A stretch of 62,711 bases of DNA from Alphaproteobacteria bacterium. Lineage in GTDB: Bacteria > Pseudomonadota > Alphaproteobacteria > Rs-D84. The notes below the pieces were generated by a model that saw nothing but the letters and a program-made list of their open reading frames with translations, was not told the origin of the DNA and did no database searches. Of this stretch, positions 16,210-24,920 are shown piece by piece. The stretch is taken from contig JAGCVZ010000009.1 in the NCBI GenBank assembly GCA_017962125.1, forward strand, positions 1 through 62,711. Reading direction: 5' to 3'. The position numbers and the translations under genes were made by a program. Each line of letters begins with the position of its first letter. The first letter of the stretch is position 1.

Positions 16210-16286
16210 TTTTGTCTAAAAGTTTATGCAAATAATACATTTTTAATATCAAAAGTCAAGTGTTTTGTAGAAAGTTTTAGACAAAA
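16210..16286. repeat. Inverted repeat flanking the rplU promoter
   Basis: Arms TTTTGTCTAAAAGTTT (16210-16225) and AAAGTTTTAGACAAAA (16271-16286) are complementary at 15 of 16 positions and lie one on each side of the promoter. Only the first arm would be transcribed, so a DNA-level operator pair is more likely than an RNA hairpin. Confidence 0.5.
16232..16259 (-). promoter_or_regulatory. rplU-rpmA promoter
   Basis: On the minus strand: TTGACT (16259-16254), 16-bp spacer, TATTAT (16237-16232). Confidence 0.7.
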
Positions 16287-16349
16287 CCGTTATGCTGCGC
16301 TGACGAAAGTTGCTGTCCCATCGTCACGAATAAGGTTTCTTATGCTACA

Positions 16350-16377
16350 TAAAGAAAACGGCGCAACCGCGCCGTTT
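16350..16377 (-). terminator. Terminator after paralogue B
   Basis: AAACGGCGC-GGTT-GCGCCGTTT followed by TCTTTATG on the minus strand, 20 nt after the stop of the gene at 16399. Confidence 0.7.
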
Positions 16378-16398
16378 GAAAAATAATAGAAATATTTG

Positions 16399-18594
16399 TT
16401 AATCACTATTTGCATTTGTCGGATGTGCGGTCCACCGACGAATACAACCGCTCTGGTTCGCTTGGCACCCAAGAGTTTCGCGCAAACAATACTCACGTAA
16501 TTCTGCGGAATTATAAGTGCGTCCCCCACTGCTCGTAGTCGCGGTGCTACTAATTGATGTTGATTCGTTATTACCGGTAGTTTGTGTGGGCGTCGAAGCG
16601 CGTCCGGAATTCGAAAGTGGGAATGTTACTGTTATTGTTGCATCAGGATCTGTTGCACCGTTTAATATCTCGTTCAATGTTACGATATTGCGGCAAGTGT
16701 TCTCTGTATAATCACTTGCGTGCCACTTACATTGTGTACTATCCGCGACATCTATGATTGCCCTAAATTGTGCGTATGATGGATTGCAAATCATGTCTTG
16801 ATAGCAATGTGGAACGTTTGCAATTTGTGCACAATACGTTTTAATACGCGCATCTGGCCAATTTGGGTTCGCTGATGCCTGGGTTTCATAACAATCCCAA
16901 AGTTCACTTATACATTCGTTAAAGTTTGTTCCCGCGGCGGTTGCCTTGGCCAAAACGTCTGATCTTTCTTCGTTATAGAATTCCAATCTCTTTTGTTGTA
17001 ACGCCTGTTGTGCAGCGACCTTTTGATACGCAATCTTTTGTGCGGCGGTCTTTAACTGTTCGCCATACAAATCACAATCTGCGTTTGCATCTAATAAGTA
17101 TTTTTGCATCACGCTGCGACGCGCATCTGCGACTGGACCACGCAAGTTTTCATACGGGTCGCTTGATGAACTGTAACCAAAGCACGATGCGCTAGCGGCA
17201 GAACCAATGGTGCTGCGTTCGTTCAACGTTACATCGCCCGAAGATGAAATTGTAATTTTGCTGTTATAATTAAATGGACAAGACGATGTTGCACCATTTG
17301 CACAACGCCCCCCAGACGGTGGTGTGCCACAGCCTTCATATATTCCATTAAAGCAAGAATCAAGCACCCGCGCACAGACATTATTATGCGCATAGCGGAA
17401 TAAATCATATCCCCACGTTTCCGCCAGTGTGTCAACAGTCGCTTCTTCATTAAGTAATGAAGCGGCAGCTCCACTGATTCCGCTTAAATACTGGTTCATA
17501 TTCGTAACAGAATCAAAGACAGAACTTGTATTATCAGCCAAGATTGTATCGGTGTTTTTCTTTACTTGGTCCGCCCATGCCGAAAGCGATGCAAGGATAT
17601 CAGAACCAGCACCATTAAGGTCCCCCACATCAAACCCATAAACCGTTCTATTGGTGCAATACGTTGGTGCTATGCTTTCTGAACATGAAGTATCATAAAT
17701 TCCATGATCCGCGCACCAAGTGCCAAAATCGCTGGCGCTGGCCGTTCCGTTTTCGCTTGCCTCACGCCAGGAAACACAATTCATAACTTTTTCGGCATCA
17801 GTCAATTCGAATGCCGCGCTAACCTCTTTACCTTTGTTTGCAATCAATAACGCTAATTGACCAGAAATTTTAATAAGTTCTTCGTTTGCAGATTCCAGAG
17901 CGTCTTCCGCCTCGGCAAAGGCCTTGACACGACCTGCACATGCACAACGCCGCTGTGCTTCATTCCGAGCCGTACAAATTTCGTCCATACATGTATAATA
18001 TGCCTCTAAACAATTGCTGTACGCATCGGCAGAAATAAGCCCTGTCGTAGAATCAATAATGTTGGTATAATTGCCAGTGTAAAGTTTGTTGTTTAAATAG
18101 GTATAGTAAGTTCCGTTTACCGTCTTTGTTCCACGAATTGCATCCCCAGAAAGTGATACACGTGCGGTGCTTGTGTTGGTTGCAGAACGCGCGCGGACAT
18201 TACGCGTTGTCGCGCCCCGTGATGCCTGGCGAGCCAATTCGCGCGAAACAACGCCACGTGCCGTTGCACCGCGTGCGATATCGGTCGTTGGACGTTGAAC
18301 AACATTGCGTGTTGCAATCTTGGGCGTCGTTGCCGCCGTGGTCCCTGTTGTTGGACGTGCCGCAGTGTTGCGAACGTTTCGATTTGCATCTGCACGTGGA
18401 GATGTGCGCGGATTTGTGCGCCCTAAGGTCAAATTGTTGTCGTTATTTTCGGCGTTTCCAAACACCGGACCAAGTGGGTCAGCAAAAACAACACGCATTG
18501 ATAAAAATGTCGAACATACCAAAAAAGCACCCATCAGTAAAAACATAGTTCCCAGTGCATTTTTGCCAAAATTTTGCAAAGAATTTTTCTTCAT
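16399..18594 (-). CDS. Large secreted cysteine-rich protein, paralogue B
   Basis: The 731-aa product has a signal peptide (about residues 1-37, ending MRVVFA-DP). A disordered Arg/Thr/Ala-rich region with many TTRNV-type repeats follows (about 40-155). Then comes a module YSNCLEAYYTCMDEIC...RRCACAG that matches SCQDQYNDCMDQFC...RCSCS of paralogue A, including the following A-E-D-A-L-E-S-A-N-E-type helix. Later segments (CISELWDCYETQ, CAQIANVPHCYQDM) also align. It lacks the long EGF-like C-terminus of A and ends in a Ser/Thr linker plus a short Cys tail. The start is ATG with AGGAG 6 nt upstream. Role unknown; likely envelope-associated. Confidence 0.75.
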   Translation of the reverse strand: MKKNSLQNFGKNALGTMFLLMGAFLVCSTFLSMRVVFADPLGPVFGNAENNDNNLTLGRTNPRTSPRADANRNVRNTAARPTTGTTAATTPKIATRNVVQRPTTDIARGATARGVVSRELARQASRGATTRNVRARSATNTSTARVSLSGDAIRGTKTVNGTYYTYLNNKLYTGNYTNIIDSTTGLISADAYSNCLEAYYTCMDEICTARNEAQRRCACAGRVKAFAEAEDALESANEELIKISGQLALLIANKGKEVSAAFELTDAEKVMNCVSWREASENGTASASDFGTWCADHGIYDTSCSESIAPTYCTNRTVYGFDVGDLNGAGSDILASLSAWADQVKKNTDTILADNTSSVFDSVTNMNQYLSGISGAAASLLNEEATVDTLAETWGYDLFRYAHNNVCARVLDSCFNGIYEGCGTPPSGGRCANGATSSCPFNYNSKITISSSGDVTLNERSTIGSAASASCFGYSSSSDPYENLRGPVADARRSVMQKYLLDANADCDLYGEQLKTAAQKIAYQKVAAQQALQQKRLEFYNEERSDVLAKATAAGTNFNECISELWDCYETQASANPNWPDARIKTYCAQIANVPHCYQDMICNPSYAQFRAIIDVADSTQCKWHASDYTENTCRNIVTLNEILNGATDPDATITVTFPLSNSGRASTPTQTTGNNESTSISSTATTSSGGRTYNSAELREYCLRETLGCQANQSGCIRRWTAHPTNANSD

Positions 18595-18682
18595 CAAACT
18601 CTCCTAATTATCCCGGATTTTCCCGAAATTCCAACCTTTCCAGCGCATAGTTTATCGCAAAACTATACTACTATCTCTATGC

Positions 18683-18711
18683 ATTATAACATGTTTGCAA
18701 ATTTTTGTAAA
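18683..18711 (-). promoter_or_regulatory. Promoter of paralogue B
   Basis: On the minus strand: TTTACA (18711-18706), 17-bp spacer, TATAAT (18688-18683). The leader of about 80 nt can form a small hairpin (ATAGTTT...AAACTAT). Confidence 0.55.
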
Positions 18712-18748
18712 CAAGAAAACCCGGAACAATGGTCTAAGTTTTATTTTA

Positions 18749-18777
18749 TTGCATGCAAATTTTTCAAATAATATAAT
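18749..18777 (+). promoter_or_regulatory. Promoter of the pagL-like pseudogene
   Basis: TTGCAT (18749-18754), 17-bp spacer, perfect TATAAT (18772-18777). The original ATG is 7 nt further on, so this is another leaderless-type arrangement that outlived the gene. Confidence 0.55.
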
Positions 18778-18784
18778 CACTGAC

Positions 18785-19341
18785 ATGAAGAAATTTTAAA
18801 TTGCATTTTTTTTGATGGCGTTTTGTTCGTCAACATATGCTGGAAATAACATTTTTTTGATGAGGGTGATGAAAATTCAATATCTGTTTATGTTGCTACT
18901 GGTACTGGGTCCGGGTCGTTGTTGCACCTGTTTTACCCTGGGGATTGGGATTTTGTTCCAATGATGACGGTTATGGCGCAGTATGCACAACCAATGACAA
19001 TTTTTCGCATGCCTGCGCGGATGAATTTTAATATAATTCAAAACACAGCTTACAATTCTGCACACGGTTTGTCTTTTTTTGGTGGCGGAATCTCTTGGGA
19101 TGTTGCGCCAATTTCATGGCATGGAATTTATGTTGGAATTGGTGTAGGGCCATATTATCGTAATAATTATGATCGTTGGGTTTCAAGTCGTCTTGTATTC
19201 GGCGAAAAGTTTTTTATTGGTACACGCATCGCTGAACATACGCGTATTGAATTTGTGACACTACATTTTTCAAACGGCGACTTTACCGAAACGAACTTTG
19301 GGTTCAATTTTGCCGGCCTATCAATTGGATATAGTTTTTAA
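18785..19341 (+). pseudogene. PagL-like lipid A deacylase, broken
   Basis: Read across two lesions, this encodes a signal peptide (MKKF-x-IAFFLMAFCSSTYAG) and an outer-membrane barrel. The barrel has the PagL-type catalytic neighbourhood VTLHFSNGDFTETNFG (His and Ser of HxSN) and ends in a C-terminal Phe. Lesion 1 is a TAA stop at codon 5 (18797-18799). Lesion 2 is a frameshift in a T7 run at 18852-18858: restoring one T rejoins NNIFFDEGDENS to the downstream frame. PagL removes the 3-O acyl chain of lipid A in the outer membrane. The long remaining frame (18919-19341) suggests recent decay, phase variation or a homopolymer sequencing error. Confidence 0.65.
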
Positions 19342-19345
19342 TGTA

Positions 19346-19370
19346 AAACCGTCGGATTTTCCGGCGGTTT
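19346..19370. terminator. Hairpin between convergent genes
   Basis: AAACCGTCGG-ATTTT-CCGGCGGTTT lies between the pagL-like pseudogene and the 3' end of murG. The T tracts are imperfect on both strands. Confidence 0.55.
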
Positions 19371-19392
19371 CACCAATTTTTTTTACTAATCG

Positions 19393-20439
19393 TTATTTAC
19401 TAACCGTATCTGCGATTGTTTTAACCGCTGTGTTTTCGACCAATGATTTCTTTGCCATTTTTTCAAGTCTTGTCGGATTTTCAAATAATTCAGACAGTAT
19501 TGCCGACAACCATTTTTCGGTGAACTTGTTTTGCTCTATGGCGAATCCTCCACCCAATTTTTCATAATTTGCCGCATTTGCCGCTTGGTCTGGGTTTATC
19601 GCCAAAGGTACCAGTATTGCTGGTCGGCCAATGGTCATAAGTTCGATGACGGTGCTGGCCCCACTGCGTCCTATAACAAGGTCTGCATCTGTGATTGCAC
19701 CCGACATGTCACGAATAAACGATAAAACATTAGCGTGAATTTTGTTGTCAGCATAGAACTTTTGTAATCGCGCAACATTTTCTGGTCTTGTTTGATGGGT
19801 AACAAAAATCTTTTTATTCCCCATTGTGGCAACTGCGCGCGGAACAATATCATCAAGAATTTGTGCACCCAATGATCCACCTGTTACTAACAAATGCATT
19901 TTCTTTGGCAAAGGCGCACCCGCGTGCTCGATAAAATCATGCCTTACTGGCAAACCAGTATAAACTACACGTACTTTTGTATTCTTTGGTATGCCAGACA
20001 CATCATGAAAACTTGTCATCAAAGTTTTGACCCAACGCATAGCAAAGCGATTTGCACGTCCGATTGCGCCATTCTGCTCGTGCAAGAAAGTAGGAATATG
20101 CCAAACGTGCGCCGCAAAAACCACAGGTACAGATGCGTATCCGCCAAAGGCAACAACACGATTTGGACGCGTGAAAGCAAATCGTAAAATTAATGCGATG
20201 GCGGAAATGCCAATTTTAAACAATGCCCAAACTTGATGTAATCGATTCTTGGCACCGACGCCTGCTGCCCATATATGAACTTTTTTTGCTCCTTTGGGTG
20301 CGCTGTCTGCAACCATTTTACTAACGCGTCCATCGCAAGAAATTGTTATTTTATGACCGCGTGATGAAAGTTCCGAAGCAACTGCAAGTGCCGGAAATAC
20401 ATGTCCTCCTGTGCCACCTGTTGCAATCCAAATTTTCAT
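19393..20439 (-). CDS. murG: MurG lipid II synthase
   Basis: This 348-aa GT28 glycosyltransferase adds GlcNAc to lipid I on the cytoplasmic face of the inner membrane. The N-terminal motif ATGGTGGHVFPALAVA and the C-terminal donor-site motif GRSGASTVIELM are both intact. The start at 20439 is chosen for its AAAGGAGG ribosome binding site and the immediate MKIWIATGGTGG. A longer form beginning at 20478 would overlap ftsW without a ribosome binding site. It is the last gene of mraY-ftsW-murG; murC, which usually follows, is not here. Confidence 0.95.
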   Translation of the reverse strand: MKIWIATGGTGGHVFPALAVASELSSRGHKITISCDGRVSKMVADSAPKGAKKVHIWAAGVGAKNRLHQVWALFKIGISAIALILRFAFTRPNRVVAFGGYASVPVVFAAHVWHIPTFLHEQNGAIGRANRFAMRWVKTLMTSFHDVSGIPKNTKVRVVYTGLPVRHDFIEHAGAPLPKKMHLLVTGGSLGAQILDDIVPRAVATMGNKKIFVTHQTRPENVARLQKFYADNKIHANVLSFIRDMSGAITDADLVIGRSGASTVIELMTIGRPAILVPLAINPDQAANAANYEKLGGGFAIEQNKFTEKWLSAILSELFENPTRLEKMAKKSLVENTAVKTIADTVSK

Positions 20440-20465
20440 TTCATACCTCCTTTTGGTAATAAATT

Positions 20466-21608
20466 TTAACCATGCCATTTATCTTCGCGTACAATCGCAA
20501 GAATCATACCGAACAGCAAGCAAAAACCGACTAGTGAACTGCCACCATAAGATATAAATGGTAACGTCATGCCTTTTGGTGCAAACAGCCCTAATGTGGA
20601 TACAAGATTAATACAGCACTGAATCCCGAACAGTGCCGCTGTTCCACCAACTGCATAGAATACAAATTTGTCGCGTGCACCCAACGCATCTGTAACTAGA
20701 AGTTTTAATACATAGACAAGCAAACATAGCATCACAAATGCCAATATCGCACCCAAATCCTCAACAATCGCGGCATAGATAAAATCAGTATGTGCATCAG
20801 GTAATTTTTCTTTAATAAACGCATTATCACCGCTACCAAAAAAACCACCGTGTTGAATCGATTGAACTGATTGAGTTACTTGGTACTTATCTCCTGTCCC
20901 AGTTAGCAAAGTTGATATACGATTATGCACATGATCCATTGTATAGTATGCAAAAGTTAAAATGCCTGCGCCGGCTGCAACCATCCCCCCGAACGCCCAC
21001 CATGACAAGCCTGCTATTAATAGCATGCAAATCAAAACACCAAGATAAAGCAGAGTACTTCCTACATCGGGATGTGTAAAGATTATGGCCAAAGATGGAA
21101 CAAACAGCGCGATATACATCCACCAATTTGGCATACCAAGTCTCCATGCTTCTTTCGCTATAAAAAGTTTATTCCCAAAACGGTTGTGCATTTCTGCTAA
21201 AAACCACGCGGTTAGTATAATAAAACCGGGCTTCATAATATCGGCGGGTAAGACATTGAAAGAACCAATCGCAAAAAATCGTGTTGAGCCATTTAAAGGA
21301 TGTGGTATAACAAGTGTCCCAATCAAAAGAACCAATCCTACAACCACATTTAATACGGATAATTTTAGAACAATTTTTTTTGTTAGTAAACTTGATACGA
21401 ATAATGTGACAAGTCCGATTCCATAAAATGGCAGGCCTTTTACAAAGAAAGTATACCAAGGCCACCCTTTCTGTTCGGCAACAACACTTCCGGCGGAAAC
21501 GGTAAAAAACATCCCGATTACCATAAGCAACAGAACCATGTACAGCAATCGTCTATCGATTTCAAAAAACCAACTGGTAAGCCCGCTTTCTTCCGTCCGT
21601 TTAAACAT
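20466..21608 (-). CDS. ftsW: FtsW septal peptidoglycan polymerase
   Basis: This 380-aa SEDS-family protein has about ten transmembrane segments. The C-terminal signature PFISYGGSSLVGFCLLFGM and the extracytoplasmic loop QSVQSIQHGGFFGSG are typical. It polymerises lipid II into septal glycan with FtsI. The start MFKRTEE has AAAGGAAAG upstream; an in-frame ATG at 21629 overlaps mraY. It lies 13 nt after mraY and is followed by murG after 26 nt, so murD, which normally sits between mraY and ftsW, is missing from this locus. Confidence 0.95.
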   Translation of the reverse strand: MFKRTEESGLTSWFFEIDRRLLYMVLLLMVIGMFFTVSAGSVVAEQKGWPWYTFFVKGLPFYGIGLVTLFVSSLLTKKIVLKLSVLNVVVGLVLLIGTLVIPHPLNGSTRFFAIGSFNVLPADIMKPGFIILTAWFLAEMHNRFGNKLFIAKEAWRLGMPNWWMYIALFVPSLAIIFTHPDVGSTLLYLGVLICMLLIAGLSWWAFGGMVAAGAGILTFAYYTMDHVHNRISTLLTGTGDKYQVTQSVQSIQHGGFFGSGDNAFIKEKLPDAHTDFIYAAIVEDLGAILAFVMLCLLVYVLKLLVTDALGARDKFVFYAVGGTAALFGIQCCINLVSTLGLFAPKGMTLPFISYGGSSLVGFCLLFGMILAIVREDKWHG

Positions 21609-21621
21609 ACGTATCTTTCCT

Positions 21622-22710
21622 TTATGCAAATTTCAATAGCATCAATGCAAGCCCTGAAAACAAAACGGACATAACGAAAAACCTGTCTACAATTTTCGTT
21701 TCGGGCCATCCAAGTTCTTCAAAATGGTGATGTAACGGCGCGCGCAGGAAAATTCGCCGTCCTGTTCCAGTTGCATGCCGGGTAATTTTAAAGAACATTG
21801 TTTGAACAAATGATGATAGCAGTATTAAAACCATCATTGCGGCTGCAATTCCCATAATGACCTCTGATTTAAGTAACATTGCAACCGTTCCCATAAATCC
21901 ACCAAGTGCAAGCGAGCCGACATCGCCCATAAATATCGATGCTGGCTTTGCGTTAAACCATAGAAATCCAAGAACAGCCCCGAACACTGCGCCAAGTACA
22001 GGGTATAAACCACTGGTTGCCGGCATAAATAAGACTGTATCCATGAACCCGATGCGTGTAGCACCATAAAGCGCAACCACCAAAACAATCAAAACTGGGA
22101 TATAAAGTTTTGCAAGCATGCCGTCTAAACCATCTGTGATGTTTGTTGCATTTGCGCCACCACAGATAACAAAATATGCGAACACGTAATAAAATATCCC
22201 AAGCGGAAAGATTATACCAAACGGCAATGCCAGAGAATTATCCGGAATATAAGACGGCATAGTCAAATTGATAAGATATGCAAGCACAACAACACATACA
22301 CCTTCAACGATAAGGCGTAACGCTGGGCTAAGACCATTTGATGCTTTTTTTGATTGGCTAGTAACTTTTTTATAGTCATCAATAAATCCGATAATAGCAA
22401 ATAAAACCAAAGACAAAAGTGCAATCCAACCTGTCATGCTGTCCACCGGCATAAACAAAATCGCGCCAATCAATGCTGCAATCACAACCAGTATTCCACC
22501 CATCGTTGGCGTGCCGGCTTTTTGACGATGTGATTCTGGAACGTTTTCGCTAATTGGTTGTCCTTTTTTTTGCCATGCATGCATTGCGCGAACAAACGAT
22601 CGCCCAAACAGCATCATAACCAAGAATGCTATACCAAACGCAGCGCCAAACTGTGTCCAGCCACCAAAGAATAATCCGAATCCGTGTGATAATAAATAAT
22701 CAGTAAGCAT
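21622..22710 (-). CDS. mraY: MraY phospho-MurNAc-pentapeptide transferase
   Basis: This 362-aa polytopic enzyme makes lipid I from UDP-MurNAc-pentapeptide and undecaprenyl phosphate. The motif NATNITDGLDGMLAK with the key aspartates, the DDYKK motif near residue 115 and the His-rich RAPLHHHFEELGW are all present. It has about ten membrane helices. The ribosome binding site is AAGGAGATTTT. It is the first gene of the three-gene cluster and has its own promoter. Confidence 0.96.
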   Translation of the reverse strand: MLTDYLLSHGFGLFFGGWTQFGAAFGIAFLVMMLFGRSFVRAMHAWQKKGQPISENVPESHRQKAGTPTMGGILVVIAALIGAILFMPVDSMTGWIALLSLVLFAIIGFIDDYKKVTSQSKKASNGLSPALRLIVEGVCVVVLAYLINLTMPSYIPDNSLALPFGIIFPLGIFYYVFAYFVICGGANATNITDGLDGMLAKLYIPVLIVLVVALYGATRIGFMDTVLFMPATSGLYPVLGAVFGAVLGFLWFNAKPASIFMGDVGSLALGGFMGTVAMLLKSEVIMGIAAAMMVLILLSSFVQTMFFKITRHATGTGRRIFLRAPLHHHFEELGWPETKIVDRFFVMSVLFSGLALMLLKFA

Positions 22711-22733
22711 AAAATCTCCTTTCTTATGCCTTT

Positions 22734-22762
22734 ATTTTATCACAATAGTTTGAATAGTGAAA
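22734..22762 (-). promoter_or_regulatory. mraY promoter
   Basis: On the minus strand: TTTCAC (22762-22757), 17-bp spacer ending in TGA, then TAAAAT (22739-22734), an extended -10. Confidence 0.5.
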
Positions 22763-22786
22763 CTTTATTTAGAAATTTTTTTTAAA

Positions 22787-24826
22787 TTAGAAAATTCCGC
22801 CAACTACGGCATCCGATTGTTCAGGGTTGTTCGCTTTAACAGGGTTTGGACCCTGACCGGGCTTAAATGCCTCGGTAATAATCATACCAGATGGATCTTG
22901 GGCGGCGGCAACGCCATTTGACCGATTAACACGCACAAAATTCAACCCGTCCGGTACGGCAAAAGGTTGGTTCTTTTCGTTTGCCAAAACGACCTGCATG
23001 AAATCCGCGAACGCCCGCGCAGCCATATGGCTCCCTGCGCCTTTACCAAGTGGTTTTGGCGTATCATAACCCAAATACACCCCGGCAATAAGGTTTTTTG
23101 TAAAGCCGACAAACCAAACGTCCTTGACATCGTTCGTTGTCCCTGTTTTCCCGGCAATAGTATGCCCGGCGACGCCTGCTTGGCGTCCAGTGCCACGTTC
23201 AACCGCGCCTTGTAGAATCGAAACCAGTTGATAAAGACTTTGCGGGTCGGACAGAGGTTCTGAATCTGGGGCCATTGTATCAGGTTCCATTCCATCCGCC
23301 CATTCAATAATTTCGTTTTTGTTTCCGCCGATTACATTGCCATACCTGTCTTCAATATAATCAACCATGTGTGGTTGAATCTTGTGCCCGCCATTTACGA
23401 ACGCCGAATATCCAAGCACCAACTTTTCAAGTGTTGTTTCTCCTGAACCTAACGCCATAGACAGATTCAAGTTATCCATATTTTTTGGATAAACACCAAA
23501 TCTTTGTGCGACCTCAATAGCATTTTCAACACCGATTTTATCAACCATGCGTACGCTGGGAACATTACGCGAAGTTTCCAATGCAAGCCGTAACGGCACA
23601 TCCCCAAGGAATTTCTTGTCGTAATTTTCAGGTTTCCATTGCATATTATTTTCGCGCCATCCGACGATAGGAGTGTCAGAAATCAAACCTTCGGGCGAAA
23701 AATCGCGTTCCAAAGCCGCCAAATACACGAAAGGCTTTATCGTACTACCAATCTGGCGCATTGCTTGTGTTGCCCGATTAAACGAACTTTGTGCAAAAGA
23801 CCGTCCACCCGCCATAGCAAGAATACGCCCAGTATGCGGATTCATTACAATAATCGCACCTTGCAATTTTTCCGGACGACCTTCGTTATAAGTATCCAAC
23901 GCCTTGTTTAATGCAGCAGATGCAGCGCGTTGATATTCTGGAATGATTGTTGTCTTAATGTATAACCCTTGATTATAAAGTGTTTCGCGACCAAGTTTAT
24001 CAAGCAGTTGTCGGCGCACATCTTCGGCAAAGTATTGAAAGTCGTCCTCCATTTGTGCGGTAAAGCCACTGTTGATATTAAGTGGCTCTGCGGCGGCGGC
24101 ATCAGCCTGTTCGCGTGTGATATACTTTTCTTCGACCATACGGCGCAATACATAGTTCCGGCGTTCTTCGGCGCGTGCGCGGTCGTTTGGTGCCTTGGGC
24201 AAAGATGCAAGGAAAGCACATTCCGATAAATTTAATTCTGATACAGGCTTGTTAAAATACATCAACGCCGCCGACCCAACGCCATATGCACGCGCGCCCA
24301 AAAATATCTGATTAAGGTAAAGTGTCATAATATGCTTTTTTGAAAAAGCACGCTCAAGCCGCAACGCTAAAATTGCTTCTTTAATCTTACGCGAAATTGT
24401 TCGATCAGAAGAAAGGAAGAAATTCTTGGCGACTTGTTGGGTTATTGTTGATGCACCAGTAAAGGTTGTATTAAAACCCATAGAATGCATAAGGTTATTT
24501 ATTGATGCACGCAAAATACCTTGGACATCAATACCTGGATGTGTCCAAAAATTTTGGTCTTCGGCGGCAACAAAGGCATTAACTAGTTGCGTTGGCATAT
24601 CTTCAAAGTCAATGAATACGCGACGTTCCTCGGCGTATTCAATAAGCAACGAGCCATCTGCGGCATAAAGTCGTGTTGCAACCGGTGGCGCGTACGTCGC
24701 AAGTTTCCGATAATCAGGTAAATTTCCGCCATAGATTAAAAAAAGTGCGGCCACGCCAGCAATCGTCGCCACCACGCACCAGAAAATTACATGCAGAAAA
24801 AAACGAAAAACTTTTTTCAATTTCAT
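22787..24826 (-). CDS. mrcA: Class A penicillin-binding protein 1A
   Basis: This 679-aa bifunctional enzyme has a short cytoplasmic end and one N-terminal membrane anchor (about residues 8-32). The GT51 glycosyltransferase domain has EDQNFWTHPG, GASTITQQVAKN and KIKEAILAL. The transpeptidase domain has the active Ser in GSTIKPF and the KTGT box. It is somewhat shorter than E. coli PBP1a (about 850 aa). It polymerises and cross-links peptidoglycan in the periplasm. The ATG at 24826 is chosen because a TTGCAA / TAAAAT promoter ends 7 nt before it. An upstream ATG (24856) lies inside that promoter. No ribosome binding site is present, so the mRNA is probably leaderless. Confidence 0.93.
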   Translation of the reverse strand: MKLKKVFRFFLHVIFWCVVATIAGVAALFLIYGGNLPDYRKLATYAPPVATRLYAADGSLLIEYAEERRVFIDFEDMPTQLVNAFVAAEDQNFWTHPGIDVQGILRASINNLMHSMGFNTTFTGASTITQQVAKNFFLSSDRTISRKIKEAILALRLERAFSKKHIMTLYLNQIFLGARAYGVGSAALMYFNKPVSELNLSECAFLASLPKAPNDRARAEERRNYVLRRMVEEKYITREQADAAAAEPLNINSGFTAQMEDDFQYFAEDVRRQLLDKLGRETLYNQGLYIKTTIIPEYQRAASAALNKALDTYNEGRPEKLQGAIIVMNPHTGRILAMAGGRSFAQSSFNRATQAMRQIGSTIKPFVYLAALERDFSPEGLISDTPIVGWRENNMQWKPENYDKKFLGDVPLRLALETSRNVPSVRMVDKIGVENAIEVAQRFGVYPKNMDNLNLSMALGSGETTLEKLVLGYSAFVNGGHKIQPHMVDYIEDRYGNVIGGNKNEIIEWADGMEPDTMAPDSEPLSDPQSLYQLVSILQGAVERGTGRQAGVAGHTIAGKTGTTNDVKDVWFVGFTKNLIAGVYLGYDTPKPLGKGAGSHMAARAFADFMQVVLANEKNQPFAVPDGLNFVRVNRSNGVAAAQDPSGMIITEAFKPGQGPNPVKANNPEQSDAVVGGIF

Positions 24827-24833
24827 GAAAATA

Positions 24834-24885
24834 ATTTTAAAATAAAAAAAATTCATTTGCAAGCGCGATATGAAATTGCTACGCT
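24834..24885. promoter_or_regulatory. Divergent promoters sharing one palindromic -35
   Basis: TTGCAA at 24857-24862 equals its own reverse complement. On the minus strand it is 17 bp from TAAAAT (24839-24834, pbp1A). On the plus strand it is 17 bp from TACGCT (24880-24885, secreted Cys-rich gene). Both spacers are optimal, although the plus-strand -10 is weak. Confidence 0.5.
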
Positions 24886-24920
24886 AAAACCGAAAGGATT
24901 TTTAATCAGGGAGAATTCTA

